DNA from: Roseisalinus antarcticus
Lineage (GTDB): Bacteria > Pseudomonadota > Alphaproteobacteria > Rhodobacterales > Rhodobacteraceae
Direction: 5' to 3'
DNA length: 64,000 nucleotides
Assembly: GCF_900172355.1 (NCBI RefSeq)
Contig: NZ_FWFZ01000012.1
Coordinates: 1-64,000 of the forward strand
Both the position numbers and the translations under genes were made by a program. Positions within the stretch are counted from its first letter, which is position 1, and the number at the start of each line of letters is the position of its first letter. Positions 31,335-42,200 of this stretch are shown in pieces. The notes under the pieces are model-generated. The model ran no database searches. It worked only from the letters and a program-made list of their open reading frames with translations, and was not told the DNA's origin.

Positions 31335-33485
31335 ATGACGCAGTCGATGTTCAGCCAGAACTGGTATCGGGTCGCGGACCTGGCGCCGCGCCTGCGCGGG
31401 CATGTGCAGATCCACGACCACGTCTATCGCGGCATCGTCTGGCGCATCGTCGAGGACCCGCAGGCCGGGCGGTTTCACAGGTTGACACCCGCGGCCTATT
31501 TCATCGTCGCGATGATGGACGGCCGCCGCCGGATGCGCGAGATCTGGGACCTGACCGAGGCGCGCTTCGGCGCCGAGACGCCCACCCAGGACGACGTGAT
31601 CCGGCTTCTGGCGCAACTGCACGCGGCCGACCTCCTGCTGGGCCAGAACCTGCCCGACCTGGCCGAGCTCGACCGGCGCGCGTCGGACCACGCGCACAAG
31701 ATGCTGATGAGCCGGGTCAAGAACCCCATGGCCCTGCGCATCCCGCTGTTCGATGCCGACCGCTTTCTGGCCACGACGCTGCCGCTGGTCGGCTGGCTGT
31801 TCACCCCGCTGGGGGCGGTGCTGTGGCTCGGGCTGGTGATCGCGGGGGGCGTTCAGGCCGCGTTGCACTGGCCGGAGCTGACCGGAAACCTGTCGGACCG
31901 AGTCCTGTCGACCGGAAACATCGCCGTTCTGGTGCTGGTCTATCCGATGATCAAGGCGGTGCACGAGCTGGGCCATGCCTATGCGGTGAAGAAATGGGGC
32001 GGCGAGGTGCACGAGATCGGCCTCATGTTCCTGGTGTTCCTGCCGGTGCCCTATGTCGACGCCTCGGCTTCGATCGCGTTCCGGCACTGGTGGCAGCGGG
32101 CCGTGGTCGGCGGCGCGGGCATCGCGGTGGAGCTGGGGCTGGCGGCGGCGGCGATCCTGATCTGGGTGCAGACGGAACCGGGGCTCGTGCGGGCCGCGCT
32201 GTTCAACGTGGCGCTGATCGGCTCGGTCTCGACGATCTTGTTCAACGGCAACCCGCTGCTGCGGTTCGACGGCTACTACGTCATGGCCGACCTGCTGGGG
32301 ATTCCGAACCTCGCGACCCGCGCGAACAAGTACCTTGGCTATCTGGTGCAACGTTACGGCTTCGGCATGGAAGAGGCCGAGACACCGGCCCGCGCCCGGG
32401 GCGAGCGGCGCTGGTTCGTGTTCTACGCGATCGCGTCGTTCTTCTACCGGATCTCGGTCATGATCGCGATCGGGGTGTTCGTAGCCTCGCAGTTCTTCGT
32501 GATCGGTGTCGTGCTGGCGCTGCTGGTGGTCTGGAACATGGCGCTCTGGCCGCTGGCGAAGGGGCTTTGGTTCGTCGTCGGCCACCAGGCGACACGGCGA
32601 TGCCGGCGCCGGGCCGTGGCGGTGACGGCGGGCGCGGCCGCGATGATGGCGGCGCTGGTCTTCGCGCTGCCGATGCCTCAGGCCACTCGGGCCCAGGGCG
32701 TCGTCTGGCTTCCCGAGGGGGCGGCGGTGCGCACAGGGACCACCGGCGAGGTGGCCGAGCTTCTGGCCCGCCCCGGGGACCGTGTGGCGGCGGGCGACCC
32801 GCTCCTGCGGCTCAGCGATCCGCGGCTCGACGCGCTGTTGCGGGTGCAGCAGGCGCATCTGACCGACCTGCGGACGCAGTTCGCCTCGGCCGCCGTGTCC
32901 GACCCGCCCACCGCCCGCCTGATCGCCGCTGAGGTCGCCCGCGCCGAGGACGAGCTTGGCCGGATGCAGGACCGGCGGTCGGCGCTGACCGTGCGGGCCG
33001 GGCGCGACGGCACCTGGGAGGTGGCCGGCGCAAACGACCTCATAGGCCAGTTCCTGGGACGCGGCGACGCCGTCGGCACGATCCTGTCGCCGAATGATCG
33101 CACGGTGCGCGTGGTGGTGCCCGAGGCCGACATCGACCTGATCCGCAGCGGGACCCGCGCGGTCGAGGTGCGGCTGGCCACCGATATGGGCACGGTGCTG
33201 GGTGCGAGGATCCTGCGCGAGGTGCCGGCCGGCGACCGTGTCCTGCCCTCGCTGGCGCTGTCGCGGCAGGGGGGCGGGCGCTTCGCGCTGGACCCGGACT
33301 CCCGCGATGGCCCGCGCGCCCTGCAACAGCTGTTCCAGTTCGACCTCGAGATCGACGCGCCGGGGGCCCATACGCTTTATGCCGGGGCGCGGGTCCATGC
33401 CCGGTTCGCCCATCCCGACAGTCCGCCCGCCACGCGCCTGTGGCGCGGGGTGCGGCAGCTTTTCCTGCGCAGCTTCGATGTCTGA
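31335..33485 (+). CDS. PqqD-like/M50 site-2 protease-type/HlyD-like fusion membrane protein
   Basis: Protein of 716 residues with three parts. Residues about 15-105 resemble a PqqD-type peptide-binding domain (RVADLAPRLRGHVQIHDHVY, AAYFIVAMMDGRRRMREIWD). Residues about 150-450 form a polytopic M50 domain: zinc motif HELGH at 210-214 and the second-site NPLLRFDGYY with D312. The C-terminal 250 residues are HlyD-like: lipoyl half AVRTGTTGEVAELLARPGD, a short helical hairpin and VRVVVPEADIDLI. The SecA-like start overlaps its end by eight bases. By family, it would bind a peptide or secreted substrate, cleave within the membrane and act as an adaptor. The partner is likely the giant protein encoded next to this operon. 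Confidence 0.88.
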   Translation: MTQSMFSQNWYRVADLAPRLRGHVQIHDHVYRGIVWRIVEDPQAGRFHRLTPAAYFIVAMMDGRRRMREIWDLTEARFGAETPTQDDVIRLLAQLHAADLLLGQNLPDLAELDRRASDHAHKMLMSRVKNPMALRIPLFDADRFLATTLPLVGWLFTPLGAVLWLGLVIAGGVQAALHWPELTGNLSDRVLSTGNIAVLVLVYPMIKAVHELGHAYAVKKWGGEVHEIGLMFLVFLPVPYVDASASIAFRHWWQRAVVGGAGIAVELGLAAAAILIWVQTEPGLVRAALFNVALIGSVSTILFNGNPLLRFDGYYVMADLLGIPNLATRANKYLGYLVQRYGFGMEEAETPARARGERRWFVFYAIASFFYRISVMIAIGVFVASQFFVIGVVLALLVVWNMALWPLAKGLWFVVGHQATRRCRRRAVAVTAGAAAMMAALVFALPMPQATRAQGVVWLPEGAAVRTGTTGEVAELLARPGDRVAAGDPLLRLSDPRLDALLRVQQAHLTDLRTQFASAAVSDPPTARLIAAEVARAEDELGRMQDRRSALTVRAGRDGTWEVAGANDLIGQFLGRGDAVGTILSPNDRTVRVVVPEADIDLIRSGTRAVEVRLATDMGTVLGARILREVPAGDRVLPSLALSRQGGGRFALDPDSRDGPRALQQLFQFDLEIDAPGAHTLYAGARVHARFAHPDSPPATRLWRGVRQLFLRSFDV

Positions 33486-35448
33486 CGCGGCGCTCTTCCT
33501 GCCCCGGCCCGGCCCGGCGCCCGGCCGCCCCACCGCGCCCAAGGCGCTGGAGCGGTGGTGGGCACGGGGCGTGGCGCCGGTGATGGCGGCGGGCCACCGG
33601 CCGCGCGGCTGGTCCTGCCTGGCGGTGGCGCGTCAGGCGGGCCGGCTGGAACGCAAGGTGACGCTGTTGTCCGACGACGAATTGCGCGCCCGGGTTCGGA
33701 TCACGGGCCCCCTCCTGCGGCAACGCCACCGCGCCGCCGATTTCGCCCTGTTTGCCGCGGTCCTGCGCGAGGTGATCCGCCGGACCCTCGGCCTGCGCCT
33801 GAACCGGCGCCAGTTGCAGGGCGGGGCCGCGATCTGGCGCGGCATGGTGGCCGAGATGGAAACCGGCGAGGGCAAGACGGTGACCGCGATCCTGCCCGCC
33901 GCCGCCGCCGCCATGGCCGGCGAGATGGTCCATGTGATCACGGTGAACGACTACCTCGCCGCCCGCGACCTCGAGACCACCGCGCCGGTCTATGCCTTCC
34001 TCGGCATCCGCACCGGGCTGGTGGTGCGCGACACCCCGCCCGAGGCGCGCTGGGAGGTCTACCGCGCCCCCGTGGTCTATGGCTCCAACGCCGAGATCGC
34101 CTTCGACCACCTGCGCGACCGGACCGAGGCGGTCGCGGGCTCCTCCGCCGCCGCGGTGCTGAGCGGTGCGCCCACGGCCCGCGCCCGGCCGCCCCGCCTG
34201 CCACGGCTCGACCGCGCCATCGTCGACGAGGCCGACAGCGTGCTGATCGACGAGGCGCGCACGCCGCTGATCCTTTCGGGCGACGGCCCGCCGCTCTATG
34301 ACGCGGCCACCTGCCGCGCCGCCATCGCCCTGGCCCGCACCCTGCGGGAGGGCCGCGATTTCCGCCTGGCACCGGCCCGCCACGAGGTGACCCTGACCCG
34401 CGCCTGCCGCGACCGGCTGGAGGCCGAACCCGCCGCGCCTGACGCCGGACCGCGCTGGCAGAGCGCCGTGTTCCGCGACGACCTGGTGCGCAAGGCCCTG
34501 TCGGCGCTGCACCTCTATGCCCTCGGGCGCGACTACGTGCTACAGGAGGGCAAGGTGCAGATCGTCGACGAGAATACCGGCCGGATCTTCGCCGATCGCA
34601 GCTGGAGCATGGGGCTGCACCAGCTGATCGAGACCAAGGAGGGGCTGGACCCCACGCCCGAGCGCCGCACCCTGGGGCGGCTGACCTACCAAAGCCTGTT
34701 CGGTCGCTATGCCCGCGTCGGCGGCATGACCGGGACGATCTCGGAGGCCGCGGTCGAGCTTTGGCGGGTCTACGGGCTGAAGACCGCGCGGATCCCGACC
34801 CATCAGCGCTCCCGCCGCCGCCACCTGCGCGATAGGGTCTATCGCAGCGAGGCCGCCCGCGAAGCCGCCCTGCTGGACAGGATCGGGGCGCTCTCGGCGC
34901 GGGGGGTGCCGGTGCTGGTCGGCACCCGCACCGTCGAGGCCTCGGCCGCGCTGTCCTACAGCCTGCACGCGGCCGGGCTCGACCACGCGCTGCTCAATGC
35001 CGAGAACGACGCTGAAGAGGCCGCCATCATTGCCCGCGCGGGTGCGCCGGGCCGGATCACCATCGCCACCAACATGGCCGGGCGCGGCACCGACATTCGC
35101 CTGGATCCGGCCTCGCGCGAGGCCGGGGGCCTGCATGTCCTTCTGACCGACCGGCACGATTCCCGCCGGACCGACCGGCAGCTGCAGGGCCGCGCCGCCC
35201 GGCAGGGCGATGCCGGGTCCTGCGAGGCGCATCTGTCGCTGGACGACAGGCTTCTGGCGCCGGCGCGTCTGGGCCCCGACCTGCGCCTGGCCAAGCGGCT
35301 TGCCTATTGGCTGCCGCCGTTGCGCGTGCGACTTCTGGGCCTGGCCCAACGCCGGCTGGAGCGGGCGCACGGCCGTGCACGCTTCGCCCTGATGCAATCC
35401 GAAGCCGGCCTCGACCGGACCCTCGCCTTTACCGGATCCCGCGAATGA
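33478..35448 (+). CDS. SecA paralogue (reduced, non-housekeeping)
   Basis: SecA-type ATPase of 656 residues; housekeeping SecA has about 900. Walker A: AEMETGEGKTVTAILP (about 124-139). DEAD box and following motif: IVDEADSVLIDEARTPLILSG. Preprotein cross-linking region: VQIVDENTGRIFADRSWSMG, then LHQLIETKEGL. NBD2: TNMAGRGTDIRLD, then DRQLQGRAARQGDAGS, equivalent to NQLRGRSGRQGDPGSS. The C-terminus lacks the zinc-binding tail and much of the helical scaffold/wing region. ATG 33478 overlaps the M50 gene end; its stop overlaps the next start as ATGA. Accessory SecA-type proteins elsewhere export specific glycosylated or repeat-rich proteins. Here the giant RTX protein is the obvious candidate; whether it works with SecYEG is unknown. 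Confidence 0.93.
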   Translation: MSDAALFLPRPGPAPGRPTAPKALERWWARGVAPVMAAGHRPRGWSCLAVARQAGRLERKVTLLSDDELRARVRITGPLLRQRHRAADFALFAAVLREVIRRTLGLRLNRRQLQGGAAIWRGMVAEMETGEGKTVTAILPAAAAAMAGEMVHVITVNDYLAARDLETTAPVYAFLGIRTGLVVRDTPPEARWEVYRAPVVYGSNAEIAFDHLRDRTEAVAGSSAAAVLSGAPTARARPPRLPRLDRAIVDEADSVLIDEARTPLILSGDGPPLYDAATCRAAIALARTLREGRDFRLAPARHEVTLTRACRDRLEAEPAAPDAGPRWQSAVFRDDLVRKALSALHLYALGRDYVLQEGKVQIVDENTGRIFADRSWSMGLHQLIETKEGLDPTPERRTLGRLTYQSLFGRYARVGGMTGTISEAAVELWRVYGLKTARIPTHQRSRRRHLRDRVYRSEAAREAALLDRIGALSARGVPVLVGTRTVEASAALSYSLHAAGLDHALLNAENDAEEAAIIARAGAPGRITIATNMAGRGTDIRLDPASREAGGLHVLLTDRHDSRRTDRQLQGRAARQGDAGSCEAHLSLDDRLLAPARLGPDLRLAKRLAYWLPPLRVRLLGLAQRRLERAHGRARFALMQSEAGLDRTLAFTGSRE

Positions 35449-36257
35449 CCCATCGCCGCCTGCTGTCCACCGCCCTACTGCTCTGCCTCGCCGCGTCCCC
35501 GCTGGCGGCCGAGGACCGCTATGCCTGCGTCATCGACCCCTCGCGCGAGGTCGACCTGGGGTCCTCCGTCGCGGGGCTGATCGAGCGGATCGCCGTCGAC
35601 CGGGGCGCCTGGGTGGAAAAGGGCGACCTCGTGGCGACGCTCTCGGCCGATTCGGAACGCGCGACCGTGGCGCTGCTGCGGGCCCGTGCCGAAAGCGAGG
35701 CGGAGGTCGCGGCGCAGGCCGCCCGCGAGCGGCTGGCACGGCAAGGCTATGATCGCGCACGGCGCCTGCTGGATCAGGGCATCGGCACCCTCGAAGCGCT
35801 GGAAGAGCGCGAGGTCGCGCTGGAGGTCGCCCGCCGCGACCGGGCCGAGGCCGACCTGCGCCGCACCCTCGCCCAGCTAGAGCTGCGCCGCGCCCGCATC
35901 GCCCTCGCCCAGCGTGAGATCCGCGCACCGATCTCGGGTTTCGTCACCATGCGGCACCTGGACGAGGGGGAGTATCTGCACCCGGAACTGGCGCTGCTGA
36001 CCATATCCCAGCTTGACCCGCTCTATGTCGAGGCCTTCGTCGACGCGCGGGTCTACGCGGAGGTCGCCGAGGGTTCGGTCGCCATGGTTCATCCCTCGAG
36101 CATCGAGGCCGCCCCGCGCGAGGCGGTGGTCACCGTGGTCGACCGGGTGCTGGACGCGACCTCCGACACGTTCGGGGTGCGGCTGGAACTGCCCAATCCG
36201 GACTACGCGATCCCCGCCGGGCAGCGCTGCGAAGTGGCCTTTCCCGCGCCGGGTTGA
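35445..36257 (+). CDS. Periplasmic adaptor subunit (RND/MFP/HlyD family)
   Basis: Protein of 270 residues with a signal peptide (HRRLLSTALLLCLAASPLAA). The lipoyl-like domain half is VDLGSSVAGLIERIAVDRGA, followed by an alpha hairpin rich in Arg, Glu and Ala (about residues 75-150), then IRAPISGFVTMRHLDEGEYL and a beta barrel (VEAFVDARVYAEVAEGSV). Shorter than RND adaptors, without an obvious membrane-proximal domain or lipoprotein cysteine. ATG overlaps the SecA-like stop as ATGA. Last gene of the operon; it converges on the giant gene with a 17-bp gap and no hairpin. It is the third adaptor-type protein in four genes. Confidence 0.88.
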   Translation: MTHRRLLSTALLLCLAASPLAAEDRYACVIDPSREVDLGSSVAGLIERIAVDRGAWVEKGDLVATLSADSERATVALLRARAESEAEVAAQAARERLARQGYDRARRLLDQGIGTLEALEEREVALEVARRDRAEADLRRTLAQLELRRARIALAQREIRAPISGFVTMRHLDEGEYLHPELALLTISQLDPLYVEAFVDARVYAEVAEGSVAMVHPSSIEAAPREAVVTVVDRVLDATSDTFGVRLELPNPDYAIPAGQRCEVAFPAPG

Positions 36258-36274
36258 ACGCCCGAGCGGCCGGT

Positions 36275-39200
36275 TCAGAACACCTGCCAGTCGGACTCCG
36301 CCGTGCCATCCTCGGCATAGACCGTATAGCCGTCGTCGGCGCGGTCTTCCGCCGGGCGCTCGGCTGCCTGCACCGGGGCTGGGTCCGGGTCCGGCGTCGG
36401 GGTCGGCGCGGGCAGCACCGCCGGCAGGCTGGTCAGCTGGCCCGGCAATGTCGTGCCGCCGCGGATCATCGCCGCCGGGGTCAGCTGCAGCTGCTCGATC
36501 ATCTCGGCGCGGGACAGCTCCAGCAGGCCCAGCCGGTTCAGCAGCCGCGAGAACTGCTCCGAGATGGCCCTGATCAGCGCGGGCACCGGCGCCGCCTCGC
36601 CCACGCCGCTCATGTCGAGCGCGGAGGGATCGAAGAACAGCACGTCGCCCCACCACAGCACCTGCTGCCCGCCCGGCAGCGCGACAATGGCGACCTGAAG
36701 CGCCGAGAGCACCCGTTGCTCCAGCAGGTCGATGACCGGCGCCCAGAGCGCGAGCGCCTCCTCCAGCGCCCGCCGCGCCTCGGCATAGCCGGGTCCCGCG
36801 GTCCCGGCATTGTTGCTGATGTTGCGCAGGTACATCAGGAAATCGTCCCAATTCCTGCCATCCTCGCCCGAGCTCTGGCCGCCTTGCAGCGCACCCGGCC
36901 CGGTCAGCAGGCTGACCCCGCCCGGCAGCAGACCGTTGAGCGAGGCCGGGGGGCCGCTTCCGCCGGCGAACAGGTCCATGAGGAACCTCTGCACCTGCGG
37001 GTTCTCGGGGCCCACGACCAGTACCGGCCCGGTGGGGGTCGGCCCCCCGTTTCCGTCGGGCTGATCCGTGGCATCGACCACGACCCGGTCGTCCGCTTCG
37101 CTGTCGTCACCGTCATCGGTCGGGTCGGCGTCGGTCTGCTTGCCATCCTCGCTGTCGTCAGGCGGATCCTCCGTGGGAGCCTCATCCTCGGTCGGGCCCG
37201 TCGGGGCCTTGCCATCGCTGCGGTCCTCGGGGTCGTTGGGTGTCTTGCCGTCGGTCTCGTCGCCGTCCGTGTTCTCGCCGTCGGTGTTCTTGCCGTCCGA
37301 CTGTCCGTTGTCCGTGTTCTCACCGTCCGTGTTCTCGCCGTCCGTATTCTCACCGTCCGTGTTCTCGCCGTCCGTGTTCTCGCCGTCTTCCGGTTCCTCC
37401 TCGGGCTCTTCCTCGACGAACTTGCCCAATACGGCGTCGCTGCCGCCACTGTCGGGGATCAGGTTGCGCCCGGTGCCGCCCACGAGCCAGTCATTGCCCG
37501 GGCCGCCGAAGATCGCGTCGTCGCCGTCGGACCCCGCCGGCTCGGTCGCCAGCAGGAAGGGCTGGCCGTCCACCGTGATCGCCCCCTCGGGATCGGCGGG
37601 ATCGAACAGCAGGAACGTTTCGGGGCGCGAGGGGTCGGCGCCGAAGGCCAGAAGACCGCCGGGGTTGCGCGGCTCGGCGAAGCCGGTCCGCACCACCGTC
37701 CCGTCCGCCAGCCGCGCTGCGGCCAGCAGCGGCGCCTCGCCCCCCGAGATCGCATCGTCGCCCGGCCCGCCGTGCAGGAAATCCCCGCCGAGTCCGCCAA
37801 AGACCAGGTCGTCGGCGAAATCGGGCACCACACCGGTCGGGATGGGCGTCAGGGTGACGGTCTTGACCAGCGCCCCGACAGGATAGATCTCGGCGCCCGC
37901 GGCCGCCTCCGGGCCCTCGACATCGGCCGCGGCCGCGGCGCCGGCCTGAAACGGAGCGCCCTCGGTCTTGCGCGAGGTGAAGATGCGGCCGTCGTCACCC
38001 AGCACACCGTCGATCCCGCTGCCGCCCGAGATCCAGTCATTGCCCCAACCGCCGATCAGGTCGTCGTCCTGTGCGCCGCCGAACAGCACGTCGCTGCCGG
38101 CCATGCCGAGCAGGATGTCGTCGCCGCCCTCGCCGTGGATCTCGTCGCCCGCGCCGGTATCCTGCGCCGCCGGATCGGCATCGGTGCCCCCGGCGGTATA
38201 GTCCAGAAGCTCTGTCGCGCGGGCCGCGATCTTCGGCCCGTCCGGACTGGTGTAGCTGTCGTGGCCCAGCGTCAGCGCCGCCCCGGTCACCCCGTCCACC
38301 AGCCGGTAGATGTTGCCGTTATCCCCGAGGATCACGTCGGCATCGGCCGCGTGCAGGGGGCCGCCCGGGTTGGCATCCGTCAGCGCCGCGCCCGGGGCCA
38401 GCAGCGAAGAATCGCCCAGGTCGTTGCGCGCGATCCGCAGGCCCGCGCCGCCAAAGATCAGGTCGGCGCCGTCCGGCCGCCGGGCCGCCGTGTCGCGGCC
38501 GAACATCGAGGACGAGCCGCCGACGATATCGTCCTGCCCGAGATTGCCGAAGATCACGTCGGAGCCGCCGTTGCCCTCGATGTAGTCGTCGCCGTCGGTC
38601 GCGGCCTCGGTCGAGGGCTGCACGGTCAGCGTCCCGTCGGCCGTGTGCGCGGCGTCGACCGGCGTGCCGGTCAGCGCGCCGTCGCCCTCTATGCTGTCAC
38701 CCCCGGACTGGCCGAAGATCATGTCGTCACCCGCGCCACCGGCGATCCTGTCGGCGCGCCCGCCGGCGTCGTGAAACGTGATGCCTGAGCCGCCCGCGCC
38801 AGTCGCCAGCAAAGCGGCCCAGACCGGCGCCCCGGTCCCGGACCATGACGGGTCTGGCCGGGCCCCTGCCGCGACCTTGACCTCGCCGGCGGCGCCCGGG
38901 GCCAGCGCGGCGTCGTAGATCTCGCCGTCGACCAGCGTGCGGAAACGCGGGCTCGTTTCGGCCGTGCCGGTGAGGCTTGCGGAATCGCCGGTCACCAGGT
39001 CGCGGCCGGCCCCGGCGTCGATCGCGTCCCGTCCCGCGCCGCCAAGCAACAGGTCATCGCCCGCGCCGCCCAGGATGCTGTCGGCGCCGCCCGTCGCCGG
39101 CCGCAGCGCCTCCACCGTCACCGGGCGTCCGGCCTCGACCACGACGCGGCCGTCGTCGCCCAGAACGATGTCGGCGCCGCCGCCTGCCTCCGCGGTGTCG

Positions 39201-42200
39201 CCACCGCCTCCGCCGATCAGGATGTCGCGCCCCCCGCCCGAGACCAGCAGGTCGGTGCCTGCCACCGGCGTGTCGGCGGAGCCTGCCTCGATGCGGTCGC
39301 CGATGATCCGGATGGCTCCGCCGTCGCCCAGCAGGACAGCGGCGCCGGTCCCGGAGGCGCCGCGCAGGATGTCGTTCCCGCCGCCGCCGATCTGGAAGCT
39401 GTCGCCAAGATCGCCGTCCATGTCATCGTCGCCGTCGGCCGGGCCGTCGAGGCTCTGGATCGTGACCGGCAAGCCGCCCGAGAGCTCCACGCTCGCGCCG
39501 TCACCGACCAGCGCATCCGTGCCGCTGCCACCGCCCAGCGCGTCGTTGCCGGCGCCGCCGATCAGGATATCCGCCTGCGCCCCGCCGCGCAGGTCGTCAT
39601 CACCGCCCGCGCCCAGCCGGATCGAGGTGATCGCGACGACGCCGGAGGTCCCGGCGAGCAGGTCCTGCCCCGGCGCCTGGGTCACGGTGGCGAAGTCGCC
39701 CGACAGGATATCCTGCCCGGTGCCCCCGATCAGCACGTCATTGCCCGCTGTGCCGGGTGCGTCGCCCGCGTCGCCCGCGATTTCGGAGGCGGTCACGGCG
39801 ATTTTTGCGCGTCCCGCGGCCAGGTCGAGGTTCAGCCCGCCGTCGCCCTGCAAGATGTCGGCGCCGGCACCGCCGGAAAGGCTGTCATCGCCCGAGCCGC
39901 CGAGGATCCGGTCCCCGGCCTGCCCCCCGGTCAGCACGTCCGCGCCGCCGCCGCCGAAGATCACCACCGACAATGCCATGCCATCAGCCGAGACCACGTC
40001 ATCGCCGGCCTGGACGCCGCTGCGCGCGAGCCCCGGCGCGACCGCGGGACCGCCCGCGTAGGGGCCGCCATCGGCCGTGGTGTCGCCGAACAGGACCAGC
40101 GCACCGGGGGCAGTGACGCTGGCGCCGCCCCGCGTGGTGCGCAGGTCGTCGCCCTGCCGGCCCGTTGCCGTAATCGTGTCATTGCCGGCCCCGCCGTGGA
40201 TCGCGGTCAGCGCACCGCGCTGGGTCGTCTCGACGTCGAAGCTGTCGTCGCCGGCCCCCAGCAACAGCTCGACCGCTTCCATCTCGGTGAAATTCAGCCC
40301 GCCCGCGCCCAGCCCTAGGCCAAACACCGCCGTCCCTCCGGCACCTTCCGCCATGCGGCCGCTGCGGGACGCGGTCGCCATGTCGTCGAAAATGCTCAGC
40401 CTGTCGCGCGACATCGCCTCGTCGGCATAGAGCGCAGGCGCAGCCGGCCCGATGTGGAAGAGGCTGCCGACGCCGGCCTCGCCGGTCCGTCCCTGCGGCA
40501 CCTCAAGCACCAGGGTGCCATCGGGCCGCGCCTCGTCGATCCGCCATGCAAGGCCGGTGCCATCCCCCTCGACCACGGTGAAGGTCTGGCCCGCCAGCTC
40601 TGCAACGCCGCCCAGCCCGAGCCGCGCGACGGCATCGCCCAGGTCGTCTGGGTCCACCTCCGCCTGCTGGAAGATCGCGGAGAGGTCGGCATCGAACCCC
40701 AGCACCACACCGTCGGGCACCAAGGCATCGGTTTCGCCCGGCAGGGTCACGGCCCCGGGCTGCGTGCGCAGGCTGCCGACGCCACCGCCACCCAGGACGT
40801 GCACCGACGCCGCGAGCGATTGCGTGTCGTGGCGGCCGGTTCCCGAAAGGGTCGCGCCCGAAGCGCCGATGACGTCGGCATGGTCGCCACCGACGTCGAT
40901 CCGGTCACTGCCCAACCCGCCGAACACGGTCAGCGCGTCGATACCATCGCCGGTCTTGTCGATGTAGATCCGGTCGTCGCCCTCGGCGGCATCAAGCACC
41001 AGCGTGGCGAGGCCGGTTGCCTCGACCGTGCGGCCGGCCCCTGTCACGGTGCCGCCGTCCACCAGGAACGCATCCGCCCCCGCGGACCCGAAGAGCGTGG
41101 CCCGGTCGTCGCCCGTGCCCGCCTCGATCCGCACGAGACCGTTGAGCAGGGGCCCGGCCTCCGTCTCGAAGGTGTCGAGCGCGAAGGTGTCGTTGCCGAT
41201 GCCGCCGCGCAGGGTCAATCGGGCCGTGTTGTGGCGCAGCTCGAACCGGTCATCGCCTTCGCCGCCGTCGATCTCGGTCGCGACCTCGGCACCGTTGGAG
41301 AGCAGACCGCGCACCGTCCGGGTGGTGGCAAAGCCGGCGCTGTCGCGCGGCGTCTGGAACACCTGGCCCACGCGGGCGAGGTCCGCGCCCTCGCCCAGCA
41401 GGATCCGCGTGGCCACACCGGTTCCGTCCAGCACCACCTCGTCATTGCCGCCGCGGGTGTCGACCAGCAGCGCGTCGATGCCGGCCCCATGGGTCACACG
41501 GGCGACGGCGCCATCGTCCAGCAGGGCTGCGACGAAGGCGGGCCCGCCCGCACCGGCGCCGCGCAGCAGGAAGCGGTCGCCTTCCGCGTCGTCCAGCCCG
41601 GTCACCACCAGCTGGTCCGTGCCCGTGCCGCCGCTGTCGCGCACCCGGGTCAGTGACGCGCCCGCGCCTTGGGCCATGGTCACGCGCAGGGTGTCGCCGC
41701 CGTCCTCGCCGTCGATCAGCATCTCCGTGCCCGCACCGGCCCTGCGCGTGACCTCGACACTGTCCGCGCCCGCGCCGGTGTAGACCTCCATCGGGCCGCC
41801 CAGCATGGGACGGTCCAGGACGACGGTATCGGCATCGCCGCCGGTCCGCAGCACGATGGAGGCGCCGAGGATCTGCCCCGCAAGCCGCACCTGCGCCCCG
41901 ACGCCCGGATCGGCATCGGTGGCGTCGCGATCCGCACTGAGCGTGGCCCGGCCCTGGGCCGTGAGCCGGCTGCCGGCCTCCAGGATCAGCCCGTCGCCCG
42001 CCGTCAGGGTCAAGTTACCGGCCGTGGCCTCCACGACACCGCCCTCGGCCAGGAGGATCGTGTCCTGCACGCCCGCCGCATCGACCACCGCCAGTGAGAT
42101 ATCCCCCTGCGCGGCTGTGACCGAACCGATCCGCAAGGGCCCCGACAGCTCCGTCAGGTGAACGCCCATGCCGCCGGTCGTGCTCAGCGGCGCGTCCGCC

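Noticed and set aside
29251-31338. A 695-codon plus-strand frame covering the GAF-HlyD gene in another frame
   Set aside because: Arg/Pro/Gly-rich shadow of the true frame, which has a membrane helix and HlyD motifs.
29459-36257. Standard type I secretion or RND efflux operon
   Set aside because: No HlyB-type ABC exporter, RND pump or TolC is present; the motor is SecA-like and a protease is fused to an adaptor.
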